In this document: piece after piece, positions 24,014-35,883 of the stretch
How the letters are laid out: each line of letters starts with the position of its first letter
Numbering within the stretch: position 1 is the first letter of the stretch
From: Cornus controversa
Lineage: Eukaryota > Streptophyta > Magnoliopsida > Cornales > Cornaceae
Assembly (NCBI GenBank): GCA_026545225.1
Contig: CM048846.1
Location: 18,836,501-18,900,500, forward strand
Direction of reading: 5' to 3'
Length of the DNA: 64,000 nucleotides
Made by a program: the position numbers and the translations under genes
The notes under the pieces: model-generated
Told to the model about the DNA's origin: nothing
Seen by the model: only the letters and a program-made list of their open reading frames with translations
Databases searched by the model: none

Positions 24014-25140
24014 AGCCCGAAAATCTATAAGGCAAAATCCAAGGCCTTTCATGATCATCATATCTGCGCCAAATCCCTCTCTCCGGGCCAAAAAGTTTGG
24101 CTTTACAACTCTAGGCTTTGCCTATTTCCCAAAAAACTTCGTTCTCGATAGGACAGTTCATTTATCATAAATTCCATTGCTCCCCATGGAGCGGTAAAGT
24201 TGAAGGATCCCAAGGATGGAACTCTTTTCAAAGTTAATGGGCAAAGAGTGAAACTTTTCATGAATAGTTAAATGCAAATAAAATACATGGATGTCGTCAA
24301 GTTGGCAGATCCCGTATATTTGGACCTATGATCCGTTTTCACGTCTCGCCGTAGACGGTAAACTTGGCATTTCCATGGTCCTATAATGTTCTGTGAGACT
24401 CGTCAAATCCAATGGGAATGTATCTAATTATCTTAGTCTTAGTTTTAGGCTTGTAAATTGATTCTTTAGCATTTTTGTCCCTTAGGATAAATTTGGCCTT
24501 ACTTTTGCAAGTCATTTCGATGCATCGTCAAGTCAATGCATCATACATATTAGATGTTTTAATGTTAATATTCCAGGGGTTTTTGCACCTTTTTATGCAT
24601 CATAGGCGATGCATCGAAAAATGCAGGTATGATACATCGATCTTTAAAGTCCCAAATTTTGAATTAACATCCAGAGGATCTCGCACCTTGTGATGATGCA
24701 TCGTAACATCTATTACGATGCTTCGCCAGGCACACGTGACTGCATGTGCAGTCAATTATAACTTTGAAACCTTCATTTCCCCTCTCATTTTTCTCTTTTC
24801 CTCATGACCTAACCCCTTCCCCCTCTCAGCCGAACACAACAAACACCACAATCATCACCATCATCATCCATCTTCATCAATTTTCAAACTCTTATCAGAT
24901 TAAGGAAGGTTTGAACCCCTATTTGGACTCCTATTTGAAAGTTTGGAGGTAAGATCTTGAGTTGTCATAGTTGATTCAATACATTTGTTTATCTTGGAGT
25001 TGTGGATTGTGTAGTACATTTGAAGTACGGGTTGAGTTGAGTTGTGGAGGGTTAATTTGAAAATTTGTTTGGTTGGGATTTTATTGATTGAACATTGACA
25101 GAGGAGGGAGAGATTGATTGAGTTTGCAAAGTAAGGGTTG
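24014..25140 (+). other. Spacer between pol and the third ORF of element 2
   Basis: Mostly non-coding. The motif gatgcatcg occurs at 24519-24527, 24608-24616 and 24694-24702. Variants of it recur in both LTRs (about 17341-17375 and 28110-28170). Confidence 0.55.
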
Positions 25141-26264
25141 TCCTAGCATTGTGCACCTCACCTGTTTGACAAAAGTGCCGAACAGAATTCTTGAGATAAA
25201 ATAGTGCGTGCCAAGGCTACAACGGGAAAGATAAGGGATGTGTTGTGTGGGAAATGGAAAAATTGTGATATTATTCTCGAGTACCTAGTGGATGAGACTG
25301 ACTTTGTGGATGACCTGCATGCCCAATGGACATTGGTGGCATTGTGAAATCGTCGATTTCTAGGGCTGTTGACTCCAGTAACGAACATTGCCTACCCCCG
25401 ATTGGTCGAGGTGTTCTATATGAACCTCACCTACGATTTCAATAACCCAGGGGTATTACGCACTAGTGTGGATGGCGAGGTCCTTACTATTTCTGTCGGG
25501 GACATTGCTCAGCTTATCGGGTGTCCACATGAAAAGCCCGAGGAGCTTGCACCAAGAGAGGATCATTACCAGTTCCATCAACTTAATCCCCGACTTACCG
25601 TCTTTAGGATGGTGTAGGGGTGAATTTTTGATGGCATTATATGCCATGTATGTGGGATGTTGGTTTTCAGTCCTAGCCATCATATGGGGGCATATTCACA
25701 AGGTATGGGAGCAACTCACATCGAAGAGAAAAAGAAAGCTACCACTATGAAGCCTCCATTCCCATACTTAGTCACAACCTTCCTCACAAAGGTCGCTTTG
25801 GAATTCGAGTTGAATGAAATTACTATGGGAGCACCTCCTTGCTTCACGCTCATAGTTGGCATAAGATGATGTCATTCATGACCGCCTTGCCACGAGTTGC
25901 TCTAGAGAGGGAGCATGATAAGGACGGGTTTGTGGCTGATGAGGTAGTTGATATGGACATGGATGCCCCAGCCGATAAGGATATACTGGAGGAGCCTGAG
26001 GATGATGATATGTCGGGCATGGGTGAGAATGACTATGAGTACCTGGCTACAAGCTATGAGTGCTTGACTGTCTGTCTCTCACAACTTCAGTTGGATTTTG
26101 CGGAGCACCGGCGAGCGACATACGAGAGGCTGGACACTATGAGTGCCAGCATTCGAGCTTTTTTGGATGGACAGGAGCGCATTGAGCACCTCCTTATGAC
26201 ATCCCATGGTTCTCACATCACCTCTACCTCTACTGCACCACCACCGCCGCCAGCTCAGCATTAG
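25141..26264 (+). pseudogene. Third ORF of Athila-like element 2 (plant transposon protein / env-like position)
   Basis: Broken frames at 25369-25617 (NIAYPRLVEVFYMNLT) and 25839-26264 (acidic, ending in a proline-rich tail) follow pol. They resemble the putative plant transposon protein domain often found downstream of Athila pol, in the position called env-like. No transmembrane segment is obvious. Function is unknown even for intact copies. Confidence 0.55.
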
Positions 26265-27847
26265 TTTAGGATTTCCAGTTTCTTACAGCTTTATGTATTT
26301 CAGTTTATTTTCAATTTAGTACTTGTCTTGTGCCATGTTGGCACCATTTTGATATTTTTGCATTATCTCTTTTGTATTTCATAAATTCCGTTGTTTGTAC
26401 TCACAACTTTTTGAATTAATGGAATATTTGCATTTTCTTTTATTTGTACATATGTACTTATTTTATGTCTTTTCAGTTACTGTAATTATTTTACTTTCCA
26501 ATTATTTTATAATATGTGTGGTATATAGTTCATCTTTGTGCAGGTTTTGTCAATCCACTTGTCAGATACGTACCCCGTGTACCCATTATGCTGACACGGT
26601 TGATGTTTTGACTTTTTGAATCCCATCAACCACGTCAGTAACATTGTTCTAAATTTTCTTTTTTTCAAACATTAAGAACAATGTTTCATTTAAGTTTGGG
26701 GGTACAGGTGAACCCGTTTAATTTTCATTTTAGCACGTATTTCAAATTCATTTTCCTGATAGCTATGATGTCTTACCATTAAAGGTTTGAACGTCCAAAC
26801 GTCAAAGATGAATACATTTTGTAATTTAGAACTGACATCTTAAAAATCTCAAAATTTAAAGCAATTATGTGTTGGAATTAAACGGTCCAAATTTTTGCTA
26901 AATTTTTAAACACTTTACATTTCTTGCCCTAAATTTGCCCTTAACTGCACAAATGCACAGATACATTTTAATTGTGGGGTATACGTTGTATGGAGAATTT
27001 TGAAAATATCTGTTCCTTTTTGAACAACTTTGTGAAAGATTTCATCTAGCATTGCCAAATTATAAAAAAAAATTAAAAAAAAATAGAACATCATATTACA
27101 ATAAGCCTTCTCACCTATTAACCGGGCCTCTTGCCTCAGTAAGAATTGAGAGTTTAGGTTCAAAAGTGTGCAAAGTTGAGCAATAATAAGACAAATGACC
27201 CGTTTAAGTTTGTAGTCTAGTAAACTCGAATCATTAAGACCCTTGGGGTGTTTCTTCATATAATGCCCTAAAACCGTCGGTTTGGGAGTCATTGGCCTAA
27301 AGCTCGCTACATGGGTTTACTAGAAAGCTTAAGGGACTTAGACATTGCACGCCCACCTTTATATAAGCTTTTTTACGTTTTTTAAAGGCGGATGTTGAAT
27401 TTGTTATCTGCTTACGATGTTAAACTGCACATTATGATATATGTTCACTTTTTCAAAGAGGATTTGAAGGTTAGCACTTGTATTTGTGTCGAGTTGAGCA
27501 TTATGTGGGGACTGTTATCTATTTCGTGATTTCAAAAGAATTTTGATTTTGATGTCTATTTAGTTCCTTAATACTTCTTGTATTTGTCACCTTGATGAAA
27601 ATTAGGGCGATCATCCTTTACTAGTTAATGACTGAGCTAATCAACCAATTTTGCATATTTTTGTGAGTTTAACAAGCATGTTAAACCCAATGAGACTTCC
27701 CTCATCTACTAGACGTGTCTAGGGGTTTAAAAGACTTGTTGCATTCGTTAAATGCAATCGCGTTTTCCACGAAATCAGAAACAGTGTAATTGTTTTAAAT
27801 TAAATCATTTTGTTTGTTATGGGACTAACAATATCTAAGTTTGGGTG
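26265..27847 (+). other. 3' non-coding interior of element 2
   Basis: No gene. It includes the aagtttgggggtac stretch at 26690-26705 and ends in a polypurine-like tract (aagtttgggtg) just before the 3' LTR. Confidence 0.6.
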
Positions 27848-30224
27848 TGATAAGCGTTGAATATTATACATTCTCACGCCTTTACTTACGTATTTTGATT
27901 CTATAGTTGCACATATTGTACAGTTTTTACGTGTTTTCATGTTTTTCATGATTTTAGGTTCTATTCCGAAAACTAGCTTAATCCGACTCCGCTACATTTC
28001 AAGAATGTATTCCAAGCTCAAGACCATTTGATGGAAGGCTACAATGAGGAGTAACAGAGTGAGTGCAAGATGAATCTACAATGTAAGAAGAAATCAAGTT
28101 TCGAAGCCAAGGAATTACGATACATCGTAATGGTAATTTAGATGCATCGTAACATCCATTATGATGCATCACCAAAGCCTGTAACAGATAGATGTCAACA
28201 AAGATATTTTGGCCACTTTGCCACTTGTCACCAATCTCTTTCAAGAAGCTTTTGCACGTGTTTTTTTTATATATTTTGAGTTGAAATCAAATGTAAACAC
28301 ACTTTTGATCATATAGTTAGGGATGAAAAATATTTTGTATTAGAGAGCAATATTAGAGATTCTAAAGAGAGAAGTAAAGTTCTAGAGAGGGAAAGCTTTA
28401 AAGTCTTAACAAAGCCTTGAAGACCATATGGAGCTGGAATCATCTCTGTCTTTGGAGTACTTCATCACCATTGAAATACCCCCTACAAATTTCACGCATG
28501 AGGTGGCCAGTCTCACAAATAAAACGTAAGGGATACCTACAATCGATAGCAATAAGCATATAATAGAAGGACATAATGAATGAATTATAAATACTGAAAG
28601 AAAAGTCTATCTTAAATAATAATAAAGTTAAGTAACTGAAGTACGTGACTGTACAATACAACTTGGAAGTCTCATAACCTAAGAACCCCATAACCAAGAA
28701 GAACAAGAGTAAATATCAAAGATTAAATAACTAAACTAAATAACGTCCCAAAAAGAGTTTATATGTAGAACATGAAGAAAGAATAGTACCTTACTCTAAA
28801 AACTAATGAGAGAGAAGTTGTCTGCCACAATCTACCAACCCACAACTCTATCCTCGCGATGGGATCGGCCTATGACCTAAAATATCAACAAAGTGGGTTA
28901 AACCCATGAGCAAGTTCTCTCTACTACAACCCAATCAGAGAACCAGTAAACATACCCTCTATATAAGGGACAATAAGTATATACAAATAGATACAAATCA
29001 TTTCCTTATTTATCTCATGTCTCCAAAATAGAACTCGTTCTATATATCGTCCCAATTCAACACATATCACACAAGTTTAGAACCTATTTCTAAGTTCAAA
29101 CCAAAGGCACAAAAATATAATACCCTATTAAAACTAGGTCATCCCAACATGCCTCCTATACTAACTTAAATACCTTATTAGGTATTGACAATCGTGACAT
29201 GCCCCCTGGCAATCCTTACATGCCTCCCTACTAACCTTAGATACCTTATTAGGTATTGGCAATCCTGACATTCTCCCTGTCAATTCTTTACATGTCTCTT
29301 TAACTAACCTATTAACAGAAATTCAATCACCACAATAAAATAACTCATTCACAATTAAACTAAAATCAAGTATATTATGAACAGTTATAATTTCAAAGAA
29401 TACAATTAAGGAGGAAAAATATATATATAATAAACGATTAAAGGAATAAGCACACAATCAAATCTCCAACGTACCTAAATCATTGAGGGTGTCTAAACCT
29501 AGCTCTAACTTAGGTTTTCGGGCCTATTCTATTCCTAAGAACCCTATTTAATCATTCTGAAATTTTTCGAGAATTTAAAATATTTCCAAACTAGAAGAAA
29601 ATAAAAATCTAATTTTTGAGGCACACTTTCTATACTAATTTTACCACGAGGGAACCTCATTTGGACTTGAAATTTAAAACCCAAGAGTATTCTATCCCTA
29701 GAAGGTCACTAATTTTTTTGGAAATTAAAAACAATTTTAAAAATATAAAAAATATTCTGAACTAGGCCTAAAGTGGTCCCAGAGGTGGGCCCTTGGCCAC
29801 CTTCCCCGACTCCAACCGGTGCCAGTGCCGGTGCTGGTGGCACGCACCCCATGAGTGGGGGCGCTGCCCCTCCTTCCTTCTTCTTCCTTTTTCTTTTTTT
29901 TTCTTTTCTTCTTTCCCTGCTACTAAACGTAACAGCGATAGTGTCCCAACTTTTTGGCCACTTCCGGGCATCGAATTGCGTGTATGAATATACCATTTAA
30001 CTCGTCTCGATCTAAGTTACGCATTGGTACCAAAATCACCCCCTCTCGCAACCTAAATCAAAAACGCCCAAATTCAAGTTTTTAAAATCTAAAAATTCAA
30101 ACTCAATTTTCTGTCAATCTACCCAACGGTTCGCAACCAAACTTTCAAGAGTTGTTCGGGAGAGCAAGATCTACCTATTAACTGGAGCAAAAACCTTCAA
30201 AATCGATAATTGCATTAAACACAA

Positions 30225-30270
<46 letters not shown>

Positions 30271-31765
30271 TCCACTTATACAGTCATATATACATGCATA
30301 TACACGTGAAAAATCACCCCAAAGTTATACCAAACCCACAGATTCTTTATGTTTAATTCACAAAAGCACCCTTAGCATGCATAATCATACAATTGCATAA
30401 TTATATACATGAATACATATTTAAGAAACATATATATATATATATAAAAACATATAACCTATGTTTATGGTTCAAAGGGGAATAGAAGAGTTCGAACTTG
30501 CCTTTTTGACGAACAAGAACTCGTCCCTATGAATCGCTTCTTCTTTCCCTTCTCTCTTGCGTCTATGTTCTTTCAATCTCAATGCGTGTAAACAACAGAA
30601 AGCATAACCCTTTTTTTTTTCTTTTATCTGTTTTTCTCTTAAAAAACTAATTAAACTCCAAAATAATAAAAATAAACCCTAACCCATCAAAATAAGTATA
30701 CACCTAACCCAATCATTCCAGCCCAACTCAACCCAAATTCGTCCCTAGCCCAATTTAAAATTAAAAATAAAGGAAAAAAAAACAAAGACCTAGTCCAAAT
30801 AAAATTAAATAAAAATAAAATAAACTATACCAAAATATTTAAAGTATTCAAAGAAATTTAATTGAACCAATAAAGTAATTCAAGAACTCAAAGAAATTTA
30901 ATTCAACCAATAAAGTAATTAAAAAAAATAAAACATTTAAATTAAAATTAAATGACCTCAAAATTATGAAAATGACCTCAAAATTACGGGGTATTACACC
31001 ATCATGATCAACTAACTCCTTTTCTAGGGTTTAGACACAACCCTAACCATGTAACTATGATCCATTTGTAATGAATTGGGGGTTTTTATGTATTTATGTG
31101 TATTTGTACTTAGCCTTGAGCTTTGTCTTCAATACAAGTTTATAAATTCTTTATGTTCATGTGTTTTAATTCATCATTCTTGTCTTAGAATTTTAGGTTG
31201 TTTCACATGATCCTTAAACGCTTATATTTCCACAAGAACAATAAGTGATGGTTTTGTACATATTTTCACTTGAACATTTCAACTTTTAATTGTTATAATT
31301 CATGCTTAGAAAAGGTAATTTCACTACACTTAGGTAATTAGGTTAATGTAGTTAGGTAGGTAAATTATGCCTATCGAAGATGAATTATCATTAGTTAGAG
31401 TTCATGTATCCTCTTGACGACATCGTTGTAGGTAGTACTTGCCATTGTACACATTTATATGTATTCCCCGATTTAGTATAATGACATGGTTATTAGGCTA
31501 GTGGTGACGGTTAAGCCCTAGTTCTTTAACCTTTTCTCAAACTCTTTTCAATTATCGCATTTTTTATCATTCAAGTAGCTTAAGCAAATCAACAATCATC
31601 GTTTTCTAATTGAACCGGAACCAATCTTCGATTATAACTTTTAAACCAATGTAGTTTCTGTGGGATCGACACCCTCTACATAGAGTCTTATCCTACCAAG
31701 GATTCATTCTATTGCGAGAGGTAAAATATATGTTGATTGCCAAACACAAAACTAAGGACACATCA
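27848..31765 (+). mobile_element. 3' LTR of Athila-like element 2, interrupted by a solo LTR
   Basis: Starts TGATAAGCGTTG and ends ...GGACACATCA. Parts 27848-28471 and 30999-31765 together give about 1.4 kb and match the 5' LTR. The interruption falls at catcaccatcatg, where the 5' LTR (about 17686) preserves the empty target. Confidence 0.75.
28472..30998 (-). mobile_element. Solo LTR, chromovirus-like, 2.5 kb
   Basis: Read on the minus strand it runs TGTAATACCCC ... GGGGGTATTTCA. It is flanked by ccat (accat if one shared base is counted) at 28468-28471 and 30999-31002. The uninterrupted target is visible in the 5' LTR of the host element. No internal domain is present, so it most likely arose by LTR-LTR recombination. 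It contains a GC-rich patch (29770-29860), a (TA)n run at 30231-30268, and no believable gene. Confidence 0.75.
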
Positions 31766-32472
31766 GGATTGTGAATTGATTCGAAAAGAGGACTACCCAT
31801 TTTCCTCCCACAATAGTCAACTGCTCCTTCTAACCCTTGTCTAATGAAGGGTGGCAAGAGCATAAAGACCTTCCTAATCGCGGGTAAAAATGATAGCGAT
31901 GCCGCTCGTGTTTCATCGCACATACTAGGTAGCAAGAAAGAAGGTCATTAAACCCTAATTCAAGTGATCTCGTATGGTTGAGAGCTAAAACACTTAAGAT
32001 AAGCCTAGAAAAAATTGGGGTTCACTTAAAGAGGAGTTAATTTCATGTGGTTGTGAACCAAATGATAAAAATGATGAAAGGGGAAGCGGAATGTAAGAAG
32101 TTTTTTGGTTGAAAACACCATCTCAGTGTCACTTAACACTTCAACAGCATCGAAATTGAGGTTACTGGGGTAATGTCTAAGGGAAATATCAGAAGGAATT
32201 TGGTGCTCTACCCTAAGTTTTTCCAAATTAACAAAACCCTAACTGAATAAGAAGGGTCGAGATCTTCTAGGTTAGCACAAGGAGGAACTATCCCCACACG
32301 ATTGATCAAATCGGAGGGAATAGCCCCCTCTGGCGTGCTCGAGTTCGAAGGAGTAATTTCTCCTGACAAAGATGACTTACTCTCAATGTCCGTAAGAAAA
32401 ATCGTCAACAGATTCGTAGGCCTCTTCGTCCTCGAATCTGTCCACAATTTCCACTCTCTTTCTCTTGCCCAT
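31766..32472 (-). pseudogene. Right part of the split minus-strand repeat-encoded protein
   Basis: Starts MGKRKRVEIVDRFEDEE at 32472 (minus strand) and runs with frame breaks to 31766, where it meets the end of the Athila 3' LTR. Open pieces are at 32208-32450, 32026-32226 and 31766-31935. It probably joins the frame at 12252. The family is not recognised; a gag-like protein of a large plant retroelement is the best guess. Confidence 0.4.
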
Positions 32473-33542
32473 GGTGTATGAACATATAAAGTCAAATAAA
32501 ACGAAAGGAGGACGGAAGAGCACTAACCTCAAGTAAGGAAGAAAAAAATAGCACGGGCACAACCGAAAAAGAGATGAGGAACCTATGACTTGCAAAACTA
32601 CAGTGTTGTAAAGTTTGAAGCCAAACAAATCGGCAAAGTACAAATTAAGGTGTAAGGAATCGAGCCATCACGTCTCCCTGAAATGACGGTGCATGTCTGA
32701 TTGCACAATAAAGTGACTTACGTAATTGAAATCCTCTCCAACTTCTGTCTACATAACTTGAAAAGGATTTGGGGCAAAGTTTGGAGGTAAAATACATCCC
32801 CAATGAAATGAAGACACGTACAATCCTCTCATACCAAAGACGTGGTGACTAGTCAGCATGTCATCAGCCAACATAGTATCCGACCTGGCATAACCTTACA
32901 AAATTGTAGGCACAAACACAGGATAGTAGATATTGATACGGATTTTGAATTTATGTCCAATCCCATGATGGAGGGATAAGACACAGGTATCATCCCCTCA
33001 ATTAGGAAAGTAGAATGTGTAATTTTCTTGAAGAAACTAATATAAATATACGATGAATGCTCCGGAAGAGTGCTGAGTATGTGCTTCCTACAAATTACTT
33101 GAAATTTCTTTTAAGTGTTTATGCTTTAGTTTATTCACCATTGTCGAGAATATATTTTTGCATCTGCAATAAACTTATGTTTGAACATTCTAGTTGCACT
33201 GATGTTTTATATTAGTCCCTTGCGTCTCAAACACAGTCCATGTGCATAGTTTGATTAGTATCTCCATGAAATAGTTACACGTACTTACCTATTGAACTAT
33301 TTATTCAAACAACTTGTTAACAAAATTTAGTTCCTCAAGCAATCTTCATGACACCGAATTCTCAAATTTTGGACTAAACCCATTTTATTCAAACAATCAA
33401 AAAAAAGAAAAAGAGGACTTCAGATAAAGAAAATGTAAATTTATACTATAAAGAGTGAGTGAAAATCATATGAGAGCGAGAGATGATTTTAAGCTTTTCT
33501 GTGGTGAGGAATATTGCAGATCGTGTGTGAGAGACATATAAA
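32473..33542. other. Unassigned sequence
   Basis: No gene seen. It is probably the 5' leader or LTR of the minus-strand element starting at 32472, but I could not find matching terminal repeats. Confidence 0.35.
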
Positions 33543-33550
33543 GAGAGAGG

Positions 33551-33639
33551 CTATGAAGCACGAATACGGATACGACACGAAACGGATACGGCAATACGAC
33601 CAATCTCAAAAAAATAGAATATGGGTATGGCGGGATACG

Positions 33640-33683
<44 letters not shown>

Positions 33684-34035
33684 CAAAAAAAGTAATAGAA
33701 CACAAATTAAGTTTTAACTTAAAGATCTTTTTTTTTTTAACATTAAAGATTTTTTGATTTATTACAAATTAAGCTCCACCTTTTAACTAAGTTTTTTAAT
33801 ATTACAATATGGCCACCATCTTTTTTATATAAAAAAAAATTACAAGTTTGCTCAAATGTATCCAAGAAGTATCACCACGTATCCCCAAGTATTCTGGCGT
33901 ATCCGAAAATAAAAAAATTATTTAAAAAAAATCAGATATTTTCCGAGAGTATCCGATACGTGTGTGACCGTATTCGTACCAGATACATATTGGATATTGT
34001 CACGGGACCTCCGGGGAAGTATCCATGCTTCATAG
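33551..34035. mobile_element. hAT-like MITE
   Basis: 485 bp bounded by perfect 10-bp inverted ends (CTATGAAGCA / TGCTTCATAG) and an exact 8-bp target duplication gagagagg (33543-33550 and 34036-34043). Subterminal parts are rich in atacg/cgtat repeats. It contains a (TA)n tract at about 33646-33679 and no transposase. It shares the CTATG terminus and the 8-bp duplication with the element in NLR-A intron 1. Confidence 0.85.
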
Positions 34036-34043
34036 GAGAGAGG

Positions 34044-35180
34044 ATGTTAAGCTTTCGGTTGTCTTCAAGAGAGAGAGAGGCAGAGGGAGATTGTGTGCGC
34101 CCTAGGTGAGAGAGAGAGAGCGAGTGAATAAGAGAGAGAAAGTGGGTTTAAATTGGTAAACTTAGTTAAAAGAATAAATTGGTCATTTCAACCACAAAAA
34201 ATAAATAAAAAGGGCAGATTGAGCAATGAAATAAAATGAACAGCTTCTCCATATCTGCCTAAGCATTTAAGTCAAATTTATTTATTTTTTTGAAAATTCA
34301 AGACTTTGACTCCATCAAATGCTAAATTCTCCTCCAAAACTCCATGTATATATAATAATCCATTGAGTCAAAATTGGACACGACTATACGACACGAGAAT
34401 TTTGATTTGAAGTAAACCAACACATTTTATAAATGAATCGAAACGAACATGACACACAAAAATTATGTTGGATTTTGATCAAAACTGTTTAACCTACGAT
34501 ACGATTATGACACAAGTTATTCATATATTTTGATTTTACGATACATAGTTATATATATTGCAATTGTTTGTAATTTATTTATTTATTTACATGACTGATG
34601 TACGCATAAAATGTAAGGATGAGATTGCTATGAGTCTTCCTAATTATAGAATCAACTTATTATATTCTTGAGATTTATATATAAATATAAAATTTATAAT
34701 ATAATTTGATTTTAGGATTTATGTATAGATATGTATTTTATTTTTTATATGATCATCAAAGAGAGTTTTATAAGTGGAAAAACTCATATCATATAAGTTA
34801 AACAGATTAAAAAGATTATTAAACTAGTTGTGTCGTTATAAGACATAGTTATTAAATATATTATACAGGTGAGTACATGTTTAATAAACGAATTAGATTA
34901 ATGTTAATAAGAGTATTGATACAATTATTAAATATTATTAAACATGTAAGGTTACTCCTATTTAAAAAAATACTACTAATGAATTGACACCACGACACGG
35001 GAGCACCCACCCCTACTTGAATCTCACCAACAATTCGTTTGTGTCTTGTGAAGTTGACCAGAAATAACCGAGCATGGACGCGGAAACTTCTGAAATTATA
35101 AAATATTCTTTGCTTCTCACATACTTCATACTCGACCTTGATTGTACAGTTAACAACCAAAAACAAAGACAAGAGAATCG
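34044..35180. other. AT-rich intergenic region upstream of NLR-B
   Basis: No gene or element recognised. A GA-rich tract lies at 34060-34140. The last 150 bases show weak similarity to the upstream region of NLR-D. Confidence 0.4.
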
Positions 35181-35661
35181 GAAACCCAATTCCTCTTGAT
35201 TTTCAGTTAATTGGATTTTTTTTTTTTTTTTGCGCGGAGGATTTCACTTATAGATGGCGGAGCTCGTTGGAGGGGCTGTTTTGGGAGCAGTATTTGGTGA
35301 ATCACTGAAATCTGCTCTGGATTTCACAGACGGAGGCATCAAATTCGATGACAACCACGAAGGATTCAAATCAAGAGTGAATGCACGGGAACAAATTTTA
35401 CGTGAGATTGTGGAATTGGACAAAAAATTGGGCCTTCCGGAGGGAGAAACCAAAATGTTCAACGATATGTTGGAAGAGGACGAAAAGCTTTTGCACAAGT
35501 GCTCGAAAACCCAGCGTTGGAATTTCATCAAGAAGGCTTCCAACTCGAAGAAGATCAAAGAATTGGAGGAATCGAAAGTGAGATACTTTCAGATCTATGG
35601 GCAACTTGTGCAGATAAGGGATCAGAGGAAGAATAGTGTGGAGGTCCGGGAACTGAATGAA

Positions 35662-35883
35662 AAGATGAAAGGTGGGCCGGTTTGTGGTCCGAATGTGCTT
35701 GTAGGTTCGTGTAGAGCTCCGGAAGTTCCAGAGTCGACTGTTGGATTGGATGAAAAGATGGAAGGTGGACCGGTTTGTAGTCAGAATGAGTTTGTAGGTT
35801 CCTGTGGAGTTCCGGAAGTTCCAGATTCGACTGTTGGATTGGATGAAAGGACGAAAGGTGGACCGGTTTGTGGTCCGAATGTA
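35662..35883 (+). repeat. 93-bp tandem repeat coding the linker between the two RPW8 domains
   Basis: Two full units (35662-35754, 35755-35847) and a 36-bp partial third encode a motif of the form K-GGPVC--N--VGSC--PEVP-STVGLDE. A further diverged unit follows the second RPW8 domain (about 36310-36400). It is the same linker found once before the NB-ARC in NLR-A, C and D. Confidence 0.9.

Noticed and set aside
29709..30000. Overlapping open frames in the solo LTR
   Set aside because: Same GC-rich LTR patch, no family motif, both strands open.
33646..33679. Open frame at 33514-33717 with a run of Tyr-Ile codons
   Set aside because: The run is a translated (TA)n microsatellite inside a MITE.
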